NCBI GenBank assembly: GCA_017479265.1
Contig: JAFVCK010000034.1
Coordinates: 1-51,943 of the forward strand
Source: Bacteroidales bacterium
GTDB taxonomy: Bacteria; Bacteroidota; Bacteroidia; Bacteroidales; UBA932
DNA length: 51,943 nt
Reading direction: 5' to 3'
In this document: one piece after another, positions 35,125-44,793 of the stretch
Position numbering within the stretch: position 1 is the stretch's first letter
Layout of the letters: every line of letters begins with the position of its first letter
Program-made: the position numbers and the translations under genes
Notes under the pieces: generated by a model
Told to the model about the DNA's origin: nothing
Seen by the model: only the letters and a program-made list of their open reading frames with translations
Database searches by the model: none

Positions 35125-35142
35125 GGTGATGCAAGGTTATTT
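35125..35142. repeat. Single end of the 125-bp palindromic repeat family (copy C, remnant)
   Basis: GGTGATGCAAGGTTATTT is identical to the right end of copy B (37572-37589). It lies in the 39-base gap between the convergent kinase and recO genes; the rest of the element is absent. Confidence 0.7.
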
Positions 35143-35162
35143 ACAATCCCAGGAATAAACAG

Positions 35163-35813
35163 CTATCCATAGAGTTCGCGAAGTACGGCGAGGGAACGGA
35201 CGTTTATGGCGGACTCTGTGTGATGCTCAAGGTATTTGAGAAGGGATTCCAGAAGGGAATTACGCGCAGGCCCCGACAGAGGGACCAGAAGGCCCTCGGC
35301 CGGCTCCTTCGCCATTATCTCCCGCAACTTGTCGGCATGCTCCCTGACAAAAGGAGCCACGTCAGGGAAGGTCGGACTGAAACCAAGCGCAACCGCCAGC
35401 CCCAGCAGGAAAAGTATATGGAAATTGCTCCAGTCGCTCTCCAAAGCGTCCAGAGTCAGAATCTCCCTCTCGCACCAGTCGAAAAGTCCCTCCTCATTGG
35501 CCCCGTCCTTGATTACCCTGTACAGCACCTCGCTGATAAACAGCGTCATCGAATTCTTGCCGACGTTGGAACGTATGCCGTTCAGTGGATACAAAGTATT
35601 GAACCCGGTGGCCGTCCACAGGGTGGCCTTCGGGTTCTCGCTCACCGTAGCCTCCACTATGTTGAGAGGCAGGAACATGGCCATCCCCGCCTTGCGCCCC
35701 GTACGCACCAGAAAACTCCGCCTGCCATACTCCCGGCTGAGGGTATGCAGCACGACGGAATTCTCGCCGAAACGCGTATGGTTCAATACGATAAGGGACG
35801 CGCTACGCTTCAT
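35163..35813 (-). CDS. recO: DNA repair protein RecO
   Basis: 216 residues. RecO binds single-stranded DNA and helps RecA load in the RecFOR pathway. The OB-fold N-terminus is recognisable (ASLIVLNHTRFGENSVVLHT, LSREYGRRSFLVRTGRK) and the helical C-terminal domain shows ISEVLYRVIKDGANEEGLFD and LALGFSPTFPDVAPF-like sequence without the four-cysteine zinc motif seen in some RecO proteins. It is somewhat shorter than typical (about 240). Its ATG directly abuts the stop of the S41 protease gene, so both are on one leftward message. Confidence 0.9.
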   Translation of the reverse strand: MKRSASLIVLNHTRFGENSVVLHTLSREYGRRSFLVRTGRKAGMAMFLPLNIVEATVSENPKATLWTATGFNTLYPLNGIRSNVGKNSMTLFISEVLYRVIKDGANEEGLFDWCEREILTLDALESDWSNFHILFLLGLAVALGFSPTFPDVAPFVREHADKLREIMAKEPAEGLLVPLSGPARNSLLESLLKYLEHHTESAINVRSLAVLRELYG

Positions 35814-37421
35814 CTAGTATTCGATAAGAGGCTTGGTAAGGGCTTCATGCAAAGGCTCGTCGTAGCGAATCCGGATTTCCACTCCGGCCTCCTGGTACCA
35901 ATAGCGCGTCACGATTTCCTCCTCTATCCAGGGCACGATTTCGTCCTTCTTGAGCCTCAGGAACTTCTCCTTGTCCATTTCTATAGCCTTGTCCAGAGCC
36001 TCCAGCTCCTCCGTCATGGCCCCGGCCACACCGTCCCTCTCCAGCTCGGCCTTCATCTGGTCGAAAAGGGTCTTGGCCGAAGAACGGTAGTCGAACTCCT
36101 TGCCCATGGCGAAAGTCACAAAGTCGTCATAATCAGTGAAATGATAGTCTTTTGCACCGGCTATGCTCTCATGCTCGGAGATGTATTTGAGGGTATATTC
36201 CTTGATGATTCCGTTCACCACGAGCGAATATATCAGGCGGCTGTATGTCGGGAATTCCAGCTCCACGTCGGGGGTGATGCCGCCGCCGTCACGGACCGTC
36301 CTCCCGTGCAGGGTCTTGAACTCGCGGGTCAGCGAATCAGGAATATGCACAACGCTGCCGTCCTCAGCCCTGCGGGCATAGTCTATGGCCTGCACGCAGC
36401 GTCCGCTGGGGGTATAATACTTGGCCGTGGTCACCTTCAGCTGGCCGTTGTAGGGGAGAGGCCTTATGCTCTGGACAAGGCCCTTTCCGTAGGTCCTCTT
36501 GCCCATTACCGTAGCCCTGTCCATGTCCTGGAGGGCTCCGGAGACAATCTCCGACGCGCTGGCCGAACCACCGTCCACGAGCATGATTACGGGAATACGG
36601 GTGTCAATGGGGTCCAGGGTGGTACGCATCTCCACGGGAGCGGTGGAAGCACCCTTGGAAGTCACCACCAGCGAGCCCTTGGGAACGAAAATGGACACTA
36701 TGTTCACGGCCTCCGAAAGAAGTCCGCCGCCGTTGCCGCGAAGGTCGTACACAAGGCGCTTCATGCCCTGGCCCTTGAGCTTGAGGAATGCCGCCCTGAA
36801 GTCTGAGGAAACATTCTCGGTAAATCCTGTCTGGAGTATGTAACCTGTTGTGTCATTAAGCATTCCGGCGTATTCTATATCGGGCAGGTGTATCCTTTCG
36901 CGGGTCACGGTAATGTCCTTTTCCTCCCCGCTGCGCACCTTGATGACCCTGAAAGTAACCTTGGTGCCGGGCTTTCCCTTCATCCTGTCGCTGCACTCCT
37001 TGGTCTCCAGGCCCTTGACCGACACCCAGTCGATATGGGTTATCCTGTCTCCGGCCTGCAGGCCAGCCCTTGCTCCTGGCGACCCGGCGTAAGGCTCGTC
37101 AATGGTGACATATCCGTCCTTTTCGGGCTTGAAAATGATGGCCCCTATGCCTCCGTAGGCCTTGGCTATCATCATCTGCAGGTCCTCGTTCTCCTCCTCA
37201 GGCACATAGATGGTATAAGGGTCCAGCTCGTCCAGCATGGCATCTATGCCCGCGAGCTGCATCCTTTGCAAAGGAAGGGTATCCACGTAAGAACGGCTGA
37301 GTTCCTTGAGTATGGCGTTATGTATTTCGACCCACTCTCCAAGTTTGAAGTCCCTGGACTGCGCCCCGGCGGAAAGCGCCGCCATGGCCGTCACCACGAT
37401 TGCTAGTATTCTCTTTTTCAT
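35814..37421 (-). CDS. S41-family C-terminal processing protease (PDZ-containing)
   Basis: 535 residues. A signal peptide (MKKRILAIVVTAMAALSAGAQ) exports it to the periplasm. A PDZ domain lies at about 80-165 (GGIGAIIFKPEKDGYVTID, SPGARAGLQAGDRITHIDWV). The catalytic domain has the VYDLRGNGGGLLSEAVNI segment and the Ser/Lys dyad: S288 in GGSASASEIVSG and K313 in RTYGKGLVQ, 25 residues apart as in CtpA/Prc. A C-terminal helical region of about 150 residues follows. It probably trims or degrades envelope proteins with non-polar C-termini. It has its own promoter and is co-transcribed with recO. Confidence 0.94.
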   Translation of the reverse strand: MKKRILAIVVTAMAALSAGAQSRDFKLGEWVEIHNAILKELSRSYVDTLPLQRMQLAGIDAMLDELDPYTIYVPEEENEDLQMMIAKAYGGIGAIIFKPEKDGYVTIDEPYAGSPGARAGLQAGDRITHIDWVSVKGLETKECSDRMKGKPGTKVTFRVIKVRSGEEKDITVTRERIHLPDIEYAGMLNDTTGYILQTGFTENVSSDFRAAFLKLKGQGMKRLVYDLRGNGGGLLSEAVNIVSIFVPKGSLVVTSKGASTAPVEMRTTLDPIDTRIPVIMLVDGGSASASEIVSGALQDMDRATVMGKRTYGKGLVQSIRPLPYNGQLKVTTAKYYTPSGRCVQAIDYARRAEDGSVVHIPDSLTREFKTLHGRTVRDGGGITPDVELEFPTYSRLIYSLVVNGIIKEYTLKYISEHESIAGAKDYHFTDYDDFVTFAMGKEFDYRSSAKTLFDQMKAELERDGVAGAMTEELEALDKAIEMDKEKFLRLKKDEIVPWIEEEIVTRYWYQEAGVEIRIRYDEPLHEALTKPLIEY

Positions 37422-37427
37422 AATCTA

Positions 37428-37458
37428 CAAAATTAGCAAAATTTGCCGTCATTTCAAG
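37428..37458 (-). promoter_or_regulatory. Predicted promoter of the S41 protease - recO unit
   Basis: Minus strand: CTTG (37458-37455), 19 bases, TAATTTTG (37435-37428). The -7 box ends 6 bases before the ATG at 37421, predicting a nearly leaderless mRNA. Its upstream side is adjacent to the palindromic repeat copy B. Confidence 0.6.
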
Positions 37459-37466
37459 GATTCGGT

Positions 37467-37589
37467 AAAATAACCTTGCATCTCCCTGAACACGTAGCCA
37501 CCCTCGGCTCGTAAGAGGGAGGGGCCCATTGCCCGCAATGGGAGGGGTCGAACGAAGTGAGACGGTTCAGGGTGATGCAAGGTTATTTT
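37467..37589. repeat. 123-bp palindromic intergenic repeat, copy B (inverted relative to copy A)
   Basis: Perfect 16-bp terminal inverted repeats AAAATAACCTTGCATC (37467-37482) and GATGCAAGGTTATTTT (37574-37589). The inner hairpin CCCATTGC-CC-GCAATGGG is conserved. Reverse-complemented, it aligns over its full length with copy A (5190-5314) with about ten differences. It sits between the divergent S41 protease and gpmI promoters, so here it is not a terminator. Confidence 0.85.
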
Positions 37590-37637
37590 TGACATTCTCT
37601 ATGTTTACCTGCTATTTATATCATAAATCGGGCCCTT

Positions 37638-37669
37638 TTTGGAAATGAGTGAAATAATCCGTATTTTTG
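37638..37669 (+). promoter_or_regulatory. Consensus promoter of the gpmI operon
   Basis: TTTG (37638-37641), 20 bases, TATTTTTG (37662-37669): a full match to the Bacteroidales housekeeping promoter. Transcription would start near 37675, just inside the tandem repeat of 37673-37708. Confidence 0.75.
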
Positions 37670-37672
37670 TAG

Positions 37673-37708
37673 GATATAACATTATGATATGATATAACAT
37701 TATGAATC
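37673..37708 (+). repeat. 18-bp tandem duplication in the gpmI leader
   Basis: GATATAACATTATGATAT (37673-37690) is followed at once by GATATAACATTATGAATC (37691-37708), with the first 15 bases identical. Each copy carries an ATG; the first opens a two-codon frame (ATG ATA TGA), the second is the gpmI start at 37702. Confidence 0.75.
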
Positions 37709-39237
37709 GAAATATGGAGAAAAGAAAAGTACTTCTGATGATCCTCGACGGATGGGGCGAGGGCAGACATGACTACTCAAACGCAATATGGAGCCAGGGC
37801 ACTCCCGTCATCGACGGACTCCGCGCAGCGTGGCCCCACAGTTCCCTTCAGGCATGCGGCGAATACGTAGGCCTTCCCGACGGCCAGATGGGCAACTCAG
37901 AGGTCGGCCACATGAATCTCGGAGCCGGAAGGGTTGTGTATCAGGACCTTGTCAAGATAAACATCGCCGCCCGCGAACACAAGTTCCTCGAAAACGCTCA
38001 AATCAAAGCCGTCTATGACTATGTCAAGCGCAGCGGCAAAAAGCTCCACCTGATGGGCCTCACCTCCCACGGCGGAGTCCACTCCTCACTGACCCATGTA
38101 TATGAATTCCTGAAGGTTGCAGCCGACGAAGGCCTCGACAAAGTCTATGTCCACGCCTTCATGGACGGCCGCGACACCGACCCCCGCAGCGGCAAAGGCT
38201 TCCTCGAAGAGCTTGAGTCCAAAATGGCCGAAACCACAGGCAAAATCGCTTCCGTATGCGGCCGTTTCTACGCCATGGACCGCGACAAGAGATGGAACCG
38301 CGTAAAGGAAGCATATGACCTGATAGTCAATGGTATAGGCGAGAAATTCACCTCTGCCATAGACGGTATCCAGGCCTCGTACGACGCAGATGTCACCGAC
38401 GAATTCGTAAAGCCCATAGTCATCACCGACGCAGCCGGGCAGCCCCTCGCCAAGATAGAAGAAGGCGATGCCGTGATATTCTACAACTTCCGCAACGACC
38501 GCGCCCGCGAACTCACCACCGTACTGACGCAGAAGGACATGCCCGAAGAAGGCATGCACACCATTCCCCTTCACTACTGCTGCCTCACTCCCTACGACGC
38601 TTCCTTCACCGGAGTCCACATCCTCTTCGACAAGGAGACCGTGGTGGACACCCTCGGAGAGACCGTCGCCAAGGCAGGCAAACGCCAGCTCCGCATAGCC
38701 GAGACCGAGAAATACGCCCATGTTACCTTCTTCTTCAACGGCGGCCGCGAGACCCCCTTCGAGAACGAAGACCGCATTCTGGTCAATTCTCCCAAGGTCC
38801 CCACATATGACCTGCTGCCCGAAATGAGCGCTCCCGAGGTGGCCGAAAAACTGATTGAAGCCATCAACAGCGGCAAGGAAGACATGATCATCCTCAACTT
38901 CGCCAACGGCGACATGGTTGGCCACACCGGAGTATATACCTCCGTCGAAAGGGCCGTCGCCTGCATAGACAAGCTTGTCGGCAAGGTGGTCGAGGCTGCG
39001 GTGGACAACGGATATGCAGTACTTCTTACGGCCGACCACGGCAATGCCGACTTCGAGGTCAATCCCGACGGCACTCCCAACACGGCCCACTCCCTGAACA
39101 CGGTTCAGTTCATCGTCATCAACGTCCCCGGTGTCACCCAGGTCAAGGACGGTGCTCTCTGCAATGTCGCTCCTACCATCCTCAAGCTTATGGGCATTCC
39201 TCAGCCCAAGGCCATGACAGCCGAGCCTCTTATATGA
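37702..39237 (+). CDS. gpmI: 2,3-bisphosphoglycerate-independent phosphoglycerate mutase
   Basis: 511 residues from ATG 37702; Met5 (37714, [15 protein letters not shown]) is an equally plausible start. It interconverts 3- and 2-phosphoglycerate in glycolysis with two metal ions. The alkaline-phosphatase-superfamily features are present: [10 protein letters not shown], the phosphoserine segment [69 protein letters not shown] and [10 protein letters not shown]. Length is typical. Its stop overlaps the ATG of the mannosidase gene by 4 bases, linking glycolysis to mannose release in one message. Confidence 0.97.
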   Translation: MNRNMEKRKVLLMILDGWGEGRHDYSNAIWSQGTPVIDGLRAAWPHSSLQACGEYVGLPDGQMGNSEVGHMNLGAGRVVYQDLVKINIAAREHKFLENAQIKAVYDYVKRSGKKLHLMGLTSHGGVHSSLTHVYEFLKVAADEGLDKVYVHAFMDGRDTDPRSGKGFLEELESKMAETTGKIASVCGRFYAMDRDKRWNRVKEAYDLIVNGIGEKFTSAIDGIQASYDADVTDEFVKPIVITDAAGQPLAKIEEGDAVIFYNFRNDRARELTTVLTQKDMPEEGMHTIPLHYCCLTPYDASFTGVHILFDKETVVDTLGETVAKAGKRQLRIAETEKYAHVTFFFNGGRETPFENEDRILVNSPKVPTYDLLPEMSAPEVAEKLIEAINSGKEDMIILNFANGDMVGHTGVYTSVERAVACIDKLVGKVVEAAVDNGYAVLLTADHGNADFEVNPDGTPNTAHSLNTVQFIVINVPGVTQVKDGALCNVAPTILKLMGIPQPKAMTAEPLI

Positions 39238-41438
39238 AAAAATATCTGATACCCATACTTTTCCTCCTGGCTTCGTGTTCCGCACGTCAGGAGGAATTTT
39301 ACTATCCCGACGAGGACCTTCTGGAATATGTAGATGTCAAGACAGGCTCAGGTGGCCACGGACATGTGTTCGTGGGCGCAAGCGTCCCTTTCGGCGCCAT
39401 ACAGCTCGGCCCTACCTCCATCCCACAGGGCTGGGACTGGTGCTCCGGCTACCATGACAGCGATTCCACCATCATAGGCTTCTCGCATACCCACCTGAGC
39501 GGTACGGGCATAGGCGACCTCTTCGATGTCACCGTGATGCCTGTGGTAGGCAAGGTCTCATACGCACGCGGCAGCGAGGACGAGCCTGCCTCAGGACTGT
39601 GGTCCTACGGCGAACGCAGCAAGGAAGAATGTTGGCCGGGCTATTACAGCATCCCGCTGGAACGCTACGGCATACTCGCGGAAATGACTGCTACTAAGAG
39701 AGTTGGCATGCACCGCTACACCTTTCCCGCCACCAAGACGGGAGCCATAGTACTGGACCTTGAGAACGGCGGATGCTGGGACGCTCCCACCTCGACTTCC
39801 ATTACCCAGGTGGTGGGTCCCGACGGCAAGGTGTCGGCTCTGGAAGGCTACCGTTTCTCCACGGGCTGGGCAAAGAACCAGAAAGTCTTCTTCCATGCCG
39901 AATTCTCCGAGCCCATAAAGTCAGTACGCCTGATAGAAAAGGCTTACGACTCCAAGGACCCTTCCTCTCCCGAGGATGTGATGTATGCCAGGGTGGAATT
40001 CGGCGAACTGTTTGAAGGACAGGAGATTATGGTCAAGGTGGCGCTTTCTCCCGTGAGCGTGGAGAATGCCCGTCTCAACATGGAGGAGGAACTGCCCCTG
40101 TGGGATTTCGACGCTACGGCAGCTGCCGCTATGATAGCCTGGGACAGCCAGCTGGAGAAGGTCCGCATAGACTCGGAGCAGGACAAGAGCGTGTTCTACA
40201 CCGCGCTCTACCACACCATGATAGCCCCTTCGCTGTTCTGCGACGTGAACGGGGACTATCGTGGAGCCGACGGAGAGGTATATAACAGCAAATCAAATAT
40301 TTACACCACCTATTCCCTTTGGGATACCTACCGCGCCCAGATGCCGCTTCTGTCCATTCTGCAGCCCGAACTCATGCCTGACATGATAGGGACCATGCTG
40401 GACATCTACGACAAGCAGGGCAAACTGCCGGTCTGGCATCTCATGGGTTGGGAGACCCACACCATGGTGGGCAATCCGGGAGTCATTTCCGTGGGCGATG
40501 CCATAGTGAAGGGCCTGCAAGGATTTGACCGCGAGGCTGCATTCGAGGCCATGAAGGCCTCCGTGATGCTGACAGACAGGGGACAGGGCCTCCGCCAGGA
40601 ACACGGATACATCCCCTCCGACCTTTGCAACTGGGCCGTGGCTCAGGATATGGAATATGCCATCGCGGACGGTGCCGTGGCCAACGCGGCGGCGGTGCTG
40701 GGACGAAAAGATGACGAACAGTTCTTCCGCGAGCGCAGCCATTCCTACCGCAACTATATGGATTCCACCACTTTGTTTGCCAGGGGCCGCCTTTCCGACG
40801 GCAGCTGGAGGACACCTTTCAATCCATTCGAGTCCGATGCCTTCGAGCAGGATTACGTAGAGGGCAACGCCTGGCAGTACACTTGGCTGGCACCCCAGGA
40901 TTTCGACGGACTGGTGCAGTTCTACGGCTCCAGGGAAAGGCTTGTGGAGCGTCTGGACAGCCTTTTTGCGGCTGACACCCGCCTGGACAACGCCCCGCCG
41001 GATATCACCGGCCTTATAGGTCAGTATGTCCATGGCAACGAGCCCAGCCACCATATCATCTATTTCTACACCATGGCCGGCCGTCGCGACAAGGCCGCCG
41101 AAAAGGTCCGCCAGGTCCTTTCCACCCTCTACAGCAAGGGTCCCGACGGTCTTTCCGGCAATGAGGATGTGGGCCAGATGAGCGCGTGGTACATACTTTC
41201 GGCCCTGGGATTCTACCAGGTGGAGCCGGCTTCGCAGCGTTTCTGGTTCGGAAGTCCGCTCTTCGGCAGGACCTCCATAGCCGTTCCGGGAGGACATTTC
41301 GAGATAATAGCCCACGACAATTCCCCGGAACATATCTACATAGATAAAGTCAAGCTGAACGGAAAGATTCTGGAGCGGGACTATATCCTGTATTCTGAAA
41401 TAATGAAAGGCGGAACACTAGAATTCTTCATGAAATGA
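39234..41438 (+). CDS. GH92 family exo-alpha-mannosidase lipoprotein
   Basis: 734 residues. The lipobox LLASC (Cys at about residue 15) is followed by [13 protein letters not shown], an acidic stretch similar to surface-export signals of Bacteroidota lipoproteins. The GH92 N-terminal beta-sandwich starts with [20 protein letters not shown] and includes GWDWCSGYH and [14 protein letters not shown]; the (alpha/alpha)6 catalytic part has [24 protein letters not shown] and [20 protein letters not shown], the conserved acid/base region. These enzymes cut terminal alpha-mannose, Ca2+-dependently, from N-glycans or mannans. It overlaps gpmI upstream and manA downstream by 4 bases each. Confidence 0.95.
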   Translation: MKKYLIPILFLLASCSARQEEFYYPDEDLLEYVDVKTGSGGHGHVFVGASVPFGAIQLGPTSIPQGWDWCSGYHDSDSTIIGFSHTHLSGTGIGDLFDVTVMPVVGKVSYARGSEDEPASGLWSYGERSKEECWPGYYSIPLERYGILAEMTATKRVGMHRYTFPATKTGAIVLDLENGGCWDAPTSTSITQVVGPDGKVSALEGYRFSTGWAKNQKVFFHAEFSEPIKSVRLIEKAYDSKDPSSPEDVMYARVEFGELFEGQEIMVKVALSPVSVENARLNMEEELPLWDFDATAAAAMIAWDSQLEKVRIDSEQDKSVFYTALYHTMIAPSLFCDVNGDYRGADGEVYNSKSNIYTTYSLWDTYRAQMPLLSILQPELMPDMIGTMLDIYDKQGKLPVWHLMGWETHTMVGNPGVISVGDAIVKGLQGFDREAAFEAMKASVMLTDRGQGLRQEHGYIPSDLCNWAVAQDMEYAIADGAVANAAAVLGRKDDEQFFRERSHSYRNYMDSTTLFARGRLSDGSWRTPFNPFESDAFEQDYVEGNAWQYTWLAPQDFDGLVQFYGSRERLVERLDSLFAADTRLDNAPPDITGLIGQYVHGNEPSHHIIYFYTMAGRRDKAAEKVRQVLSTLYSKGPDGLSGNEDVGQMSAWYILSALGFYQVEPASQRFWFGSPLFGRTSIAVPGGHFEIIAHDNSPEHIYIDKVKLNGKILERDYILYSEIMKGGTLEFFMK

Positions 41439-42403
41439 CCCCATTGTATCCACTCAAATTTGTCCCCGAACTTCACACAATGGTGTGGGGCGGAGAGAAG
41501 ATTGCGCCTTTCAAAGGCATTGAAACAGAGCAGGAAAAGATAGGCGAGAGCTGGGAACTCTCCGGCGTGGAAGGCCATCTTTCCATAGTTGCCGAGGGTC
41601 CCCTGAAGGGCCGCAGTATCAGCTCCCTGGCTGAGGAATACGGAGCCTCCCTGCTTGGAAGCAAGGTGCAGGGTACCGAATTTCCTCTGCTGATAAAGTT
41701 CATAGATGCCCGCAGCGACCTTTCAATCCAGGTGCATCCTGACGACCGGATGGCAGCCCGTGTCCACGGACCCGGCAAGAAGGGCAAGACCGAAATGTGG
41801 TATGTGGTCAGCGCAGAGCCCGGTGCCTTCCTGCTGTCCGGCCTCAAGGAGCAAATCACTCCCGAAGAATATGTCCGTCTGGTCGAATCCAACAGGATAA
41901 CCGATGTCCTGGCCCGCCACAGCGTCCGTGAGGGGGACGTTTTCTTCCTCCCCGCCGGCCGCATCCACGCCATAGGCGCAGGGTCTTTCATAGCCGAAAT
42001 CCAGCAGACATCCGACTTTACCTACAGAATCTGGGATTACGGCCGCATGGGCCTGGACGGAAAGCCCCGCCAGCTGCACACCGACCTGGCCAAGGAAGCA
42101 ATTGACTACAAGGTATATCCCGAATACAGGACAGCCTACGAGAGGGCTTCCAACAAGGAGGTAGAACTGGTCAGCTGCCCCTATTTCACTACTTCCCTAT
42201 ACGAGGTGGACGGGAGCGTCGGAAGAGACCTTTCCGGCCTGGATTCCTTCCTCGTGGTGATTTGCGTCGAGGGCTCGGGAGAGCTCAATGTCCCCGGATG
42301 CGGGAGAGTGTCAATAAGGCGCGGGGAGACAGTGCTGGTTCCCGCCTGCGCCTCCGAAGTGACCTTTGAAGGTCATTTGAAACTGATTACCAGCCATCTA
42401 TAG
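41435..42403 (+). CDS. manA: Mannose-6-phosphate isomerase, class I
   Basis: 322 residues. It converts mannose 6-phosphate to fructose 6-phosphate. The zinc site is visible: QVHPDD near residue 98, the Glu of KTEMWY, and the His of GRIHAIGAGSFIAEIQQTSD. The remaining cupin fold segments (TYRIWDYGR, GSGELNVPGCGRVSIRRGE) fit. The start overlaps the mannosidase stop (ATGA), which makes good metabolic sense: mannose released by GH92 is phosphorylated and then enters glycolysis here. rnr begins 6 bases after its stop. Confidence 0.95.
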   Translation: MTPLYPLKFVPELHTMVWGGEKIAPFKGIETEQEKIGESWELSGVEGHLSIVAEGPLKGRSISSLAEEYGASLLGSKVQGTEFPLLIKFIDARSDLSIQVHPDDRMAARVHGPGKKGKTEMWYVVSAEPGAFLLSGLKEQITPEEYVRLVESNRITDVLARHSVREGDVFFLPAGRIHAIGAGSFIAEIQQTSDFTYRIWDYGRMGLDGKPRQLHTDLAKEAIDYKVYPEYRTAYERASNKEVELVSCPYFTTSLYEVDGSVGRDLSGLDSFLVVICVEGSGELNVPGCGRVSIRRGETVLVPACASEVTFEGHLKLITSHL

Positions 42404-42409
42404 CATTAT

Positions 42410-44752
42410 ATGAGAAGACAGAGACAGTCACAGGGAAAGAAGAAGAGCCGCCAGGAGTACATAGAGTTCGAGGGTACGGTAATGATGTCCCGCGAGGGTA
42501 CGGTTTATGTGCGCAGCGAGGACATGAAGGAGGACCTGATGGTCCGCCCCAACAAAGCCAAGGGCGCACTTCACGGCGACAAGGTGAAGGTGGCAATGAC
42601 CAAGCCTGCAATGCATGGACGCAAGGCTGAGGGTGTGGTAGTCAAGATAATCGAAAGGACAACCAAGCCTTTCGTCGGAGTGCTCCATATAGTGGGAGTG
42701 CAGGCCTGGGTGCTGATGCAGAGCAGGACCATGCCTTACGATATTTCCGTGAGGGTGATAGATGCCCAGGGAGTGCCCCTGTACCGCCGCAAGCATACCG
42801 AAGCCGTGGGCGTGCGCGATTTTACCGGAGCCCTGAGGCAGGTGGGACACAACGAATATACCATAGCCGGAGTGTATGAGACAGTGGACGGGAAGGCCTG
42901 TGAACTCAAGGCTGAAGCAGGCCTCAAGGTGGCCTGCGTGGTGGATTCCTGGGACAGGGGAGAGGTCAATCCCACGGGCCATATAGTCGATGTCCTTGGA
43001 GAAATAGGCGAGAACGACACGGAGATGCATGCCATACTCACCGAGTACGGCCTTCCTTACCGTTTCGAGCCCGAGGTGGAGAATGCCGCCGACCTGATTT
43101 CCGACAAGATTACCGCAGCTGACCTCAAGGGCCGCCGCGATTTCCGTGATACTCTGACATTTACGATAGACCCCGCCGATGCCAAGGATTTCGACGATGC
43201 CATATCTTTCAAGCCGCTTCCTTCGGGCAATTTCGAGGTGGGCGTGCATATAGCCGATGTGTCCTGGTACGTTAGGCCCGGCAGTCCCGTGGACAAGGAG
43301 GCTCAGGAAAGGGGCACTTCCGTGTATCTTGTGGACAGGACCGTCCCCATGCTGCCCGAGAAACTTTCCAACAAACTGTGTTCCCTGCGTCCCGGCGAGG
43401 ACAAGCTGACATTCTCCGCGGTGTTCGAGATTACCCCCCGAGGCAAGGTCTTCAACCAGTGGTTCGGCCGCACCGTGATGCGCTCCGACTGGCGTTTTGC
43501 CTATGAGACGGCCCAGCAGATAATAGACGGCGGAGAGGAGTCCCTTCACAGGGAACTGCTTGGAGGAACTGACGGACGAGGAGGCAATTCCGACGATTTC
43601 GGAGTGACCACAGGGCTTGCCATTCCCCTGGAGCTCAAGGAGGCCATACTCAAACTCTGGGACCTTGCGGCCATTCTTCGCCGCAAGCGTTTTGCTGACG
43701 GAGCCATAAGCTTCGAAAGGCCTGAGATGAAGGTGCTTGTGGACCCTTCCGGCAAGCCCGTGGAGGTGTTTCAGAAGACTTCCGCCGAGGCCAACTGGCT
43801 GATTGAGGAGTTCATGCTGCTGGCCAACCGTTCCGTGGCCGAGTATGTGGCGACGGACGGCAAGATGAACGGCAGTGAGCGCAAGAATGCCAAGACTTTC
43901 GTCTATCGTATCCACGACGAGCCCAACATGGAGAAACTCCAGGGCCTTCGCGATTTTGCCGGCAATTTCGGCTACAAGACTTCCGTGGGCGAGACTCAAG
44001 GCCGCGCTGCGGCCAAGGAGCTCAACGCCCTGCTGGATTCCGCCAAGGGCAAGCCCGAGTTCATGGCACTCGAAATGATAGCCCTCCGTTCCATGGCCAA
44101 GGCCTGCTACAGGACTGACAACATAGGCCATTACGGTCTGGCTTTCAAGTTCTACACCCACTTCACTTCGCCCATCAGGCGATATCCCGACCTCATGGTG
44201 CACAGGCTGCTGTCCATGTATCTGGACGGCAAGCCTTCGCAGGACAAGAATTACTACGAGGAGCAGGCTGTGCATGCTTCAGACCGCGAGGTACTGGCTT
44301 CCAACGCCGAGCGTGACAGCATCAAGTACAAGCTCGTGGAGTTCATGCAGGACAAGCTCGGCGAGGAATATACGGGTCATATTTCAGGACTTACCGAGTG
44401 GGGAATGTATGTGGAGATAGAGCCTGCGATGATAGAGGGAATGGTGTCCCTGAGGGACATACGCAGCGATTTCTTCGAGTTTGACGAGGAGCATTATGTC
44501 ATAAGGGGCAAGCGTACCGGCAGGATGTACCGTCTGGGCGACGAGGTCCGCATCAAGGTCAAGGCTACCAATCTGGACCAGCGTCTTCTGGACTACGAAC
44601 TGATTGATGAGCAGTTGATTGCGCCCAAGGCTCCTTCGCGAAGGGGTGCGCCTTCAAAGCCCTCCGGCAGGTCCTCCGCCAAGCCCTCCGCTGCCAAGTC
44701 CTCCGGGCGTAAGGCTTCCTCTTCCAAAAAGGCTTCGAAGAAACATAATTGA
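42410..44752 (+). CDS. rnr: Ribonuclease R
   Basis: 780 residues. A basic N-terminus is followed by cold-shock/OB domains (about 20-210: FEGTVMMSREGTVYVRSEDM). The RNB catalytic domain has the Asp cluster DPADAKDFDDA (D254, D257, D260, D262, D263), GVHIADVSWYVRPGSPVDKE, SNKLCSLRPGEDKLTFS and HFTSPIRRYPDLMVHRLL. An S1 domain follows (about 640-725) and a Ser/Lys/Ala-rich basic tail of about 40 residues ends the protein. It is a 3'-5' exoribonuclease that degrades structured RNA. The gene is the last of the gpmI operon; rdgB follows with its own putative promoter. Confidence 0.95.
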   Translation: MRRQRQSQGKKKSRQEYIEFEGTVMMSREGTVYVRSEDMKEDLMVRPNKAKGALHGDKVKVAMTKPAMHGRKAEGVVVKIIERTTKPFVGVLHIVGVQAWVLMQSRTMPYDISVRVIDAQGVPLYRRKHTEAVGVRDFTGALRQVGHNEYTIAGVYETVDGKACELKAEAGLKVACVVDSWDRGEVNPTGHIVDVLGEIGENDTEMHAILTEYGLPYRFEPEVENAADLISDKITAADLKGRRDFRDTLTFTIDPADAKDFDDAISFKPLPSGNFEVGVHIADVSWYVRPGSPVDKEAQERGTSVYLVDRTVPMLPEKLSNKLCSLRPGEDKLTFSAVFEITPRGKVFNQWFGRTVMRSDWRFAYETAQQIIDGGEESLHRELLGGTDGRGGNSDDFGVTTGLAIPLELKEAILKLWDLAAILRRKRFADGAISFERPEMKVLVDPSGKPVEVFQKTSAEANWLIEEFMLLANRSVAEYVATDGKMNGSERKNAKTFVYRIHDEPNMEKLQGLRDFAGNFGYKTSVGETQGRAAAKELNALLDSAKGKPEFMALEMIALRSMAKACYRTDNIGHYGLAFKFYTHFTSPIRRYPDLMVHRLLSMYLDGKPSQDKNYYEEQAVHASDREVLASNAERDSIKYKLVEFMQDKLGEEYTGHISGLTEWGMYVEIEPAMIEGMVSLRDIRSDFFEFDEEHYVIRGKRTGRMYRLGDEVRIKVKATNLDQRLLDYELIDEQLIAPKAPSRRGAPSKPSGRSSAKPSAAKSSGRKASSSKKASKKHN

Positions 44753-44762
44753 AAATATTGTG

Positions 44763-44770
44763 TATCTTTG
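44763..44770 (+). promoter_or_regulatory. Predicted -7 box for rdgB
   Basis: TATCTTTG matches TAnnTTTG exactly and lies 23 bases before the rdgB ATG (44794), partly upstream of any coding sequence and just after the rnr stop. No TTTG at the right distance is seen; the -33 region would be inside rnr. Confidence 0.4.
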
Positions 44771-44793
44771 CGCTTGAATTGATTATTGATGAT

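Noticed and set aside
35220-36806. A 528-codon forward frame across recO and the S41 protease
   Set aside because: Antisense shadow: both leftward genes have full family motifs and normal length; the forward product has no recognisable domain.
42428-44275. A 615-codon leftward frame inside rnr
   Set aside because: Antisense shadow produced by the GC-biased codon use of rnr; no family features.
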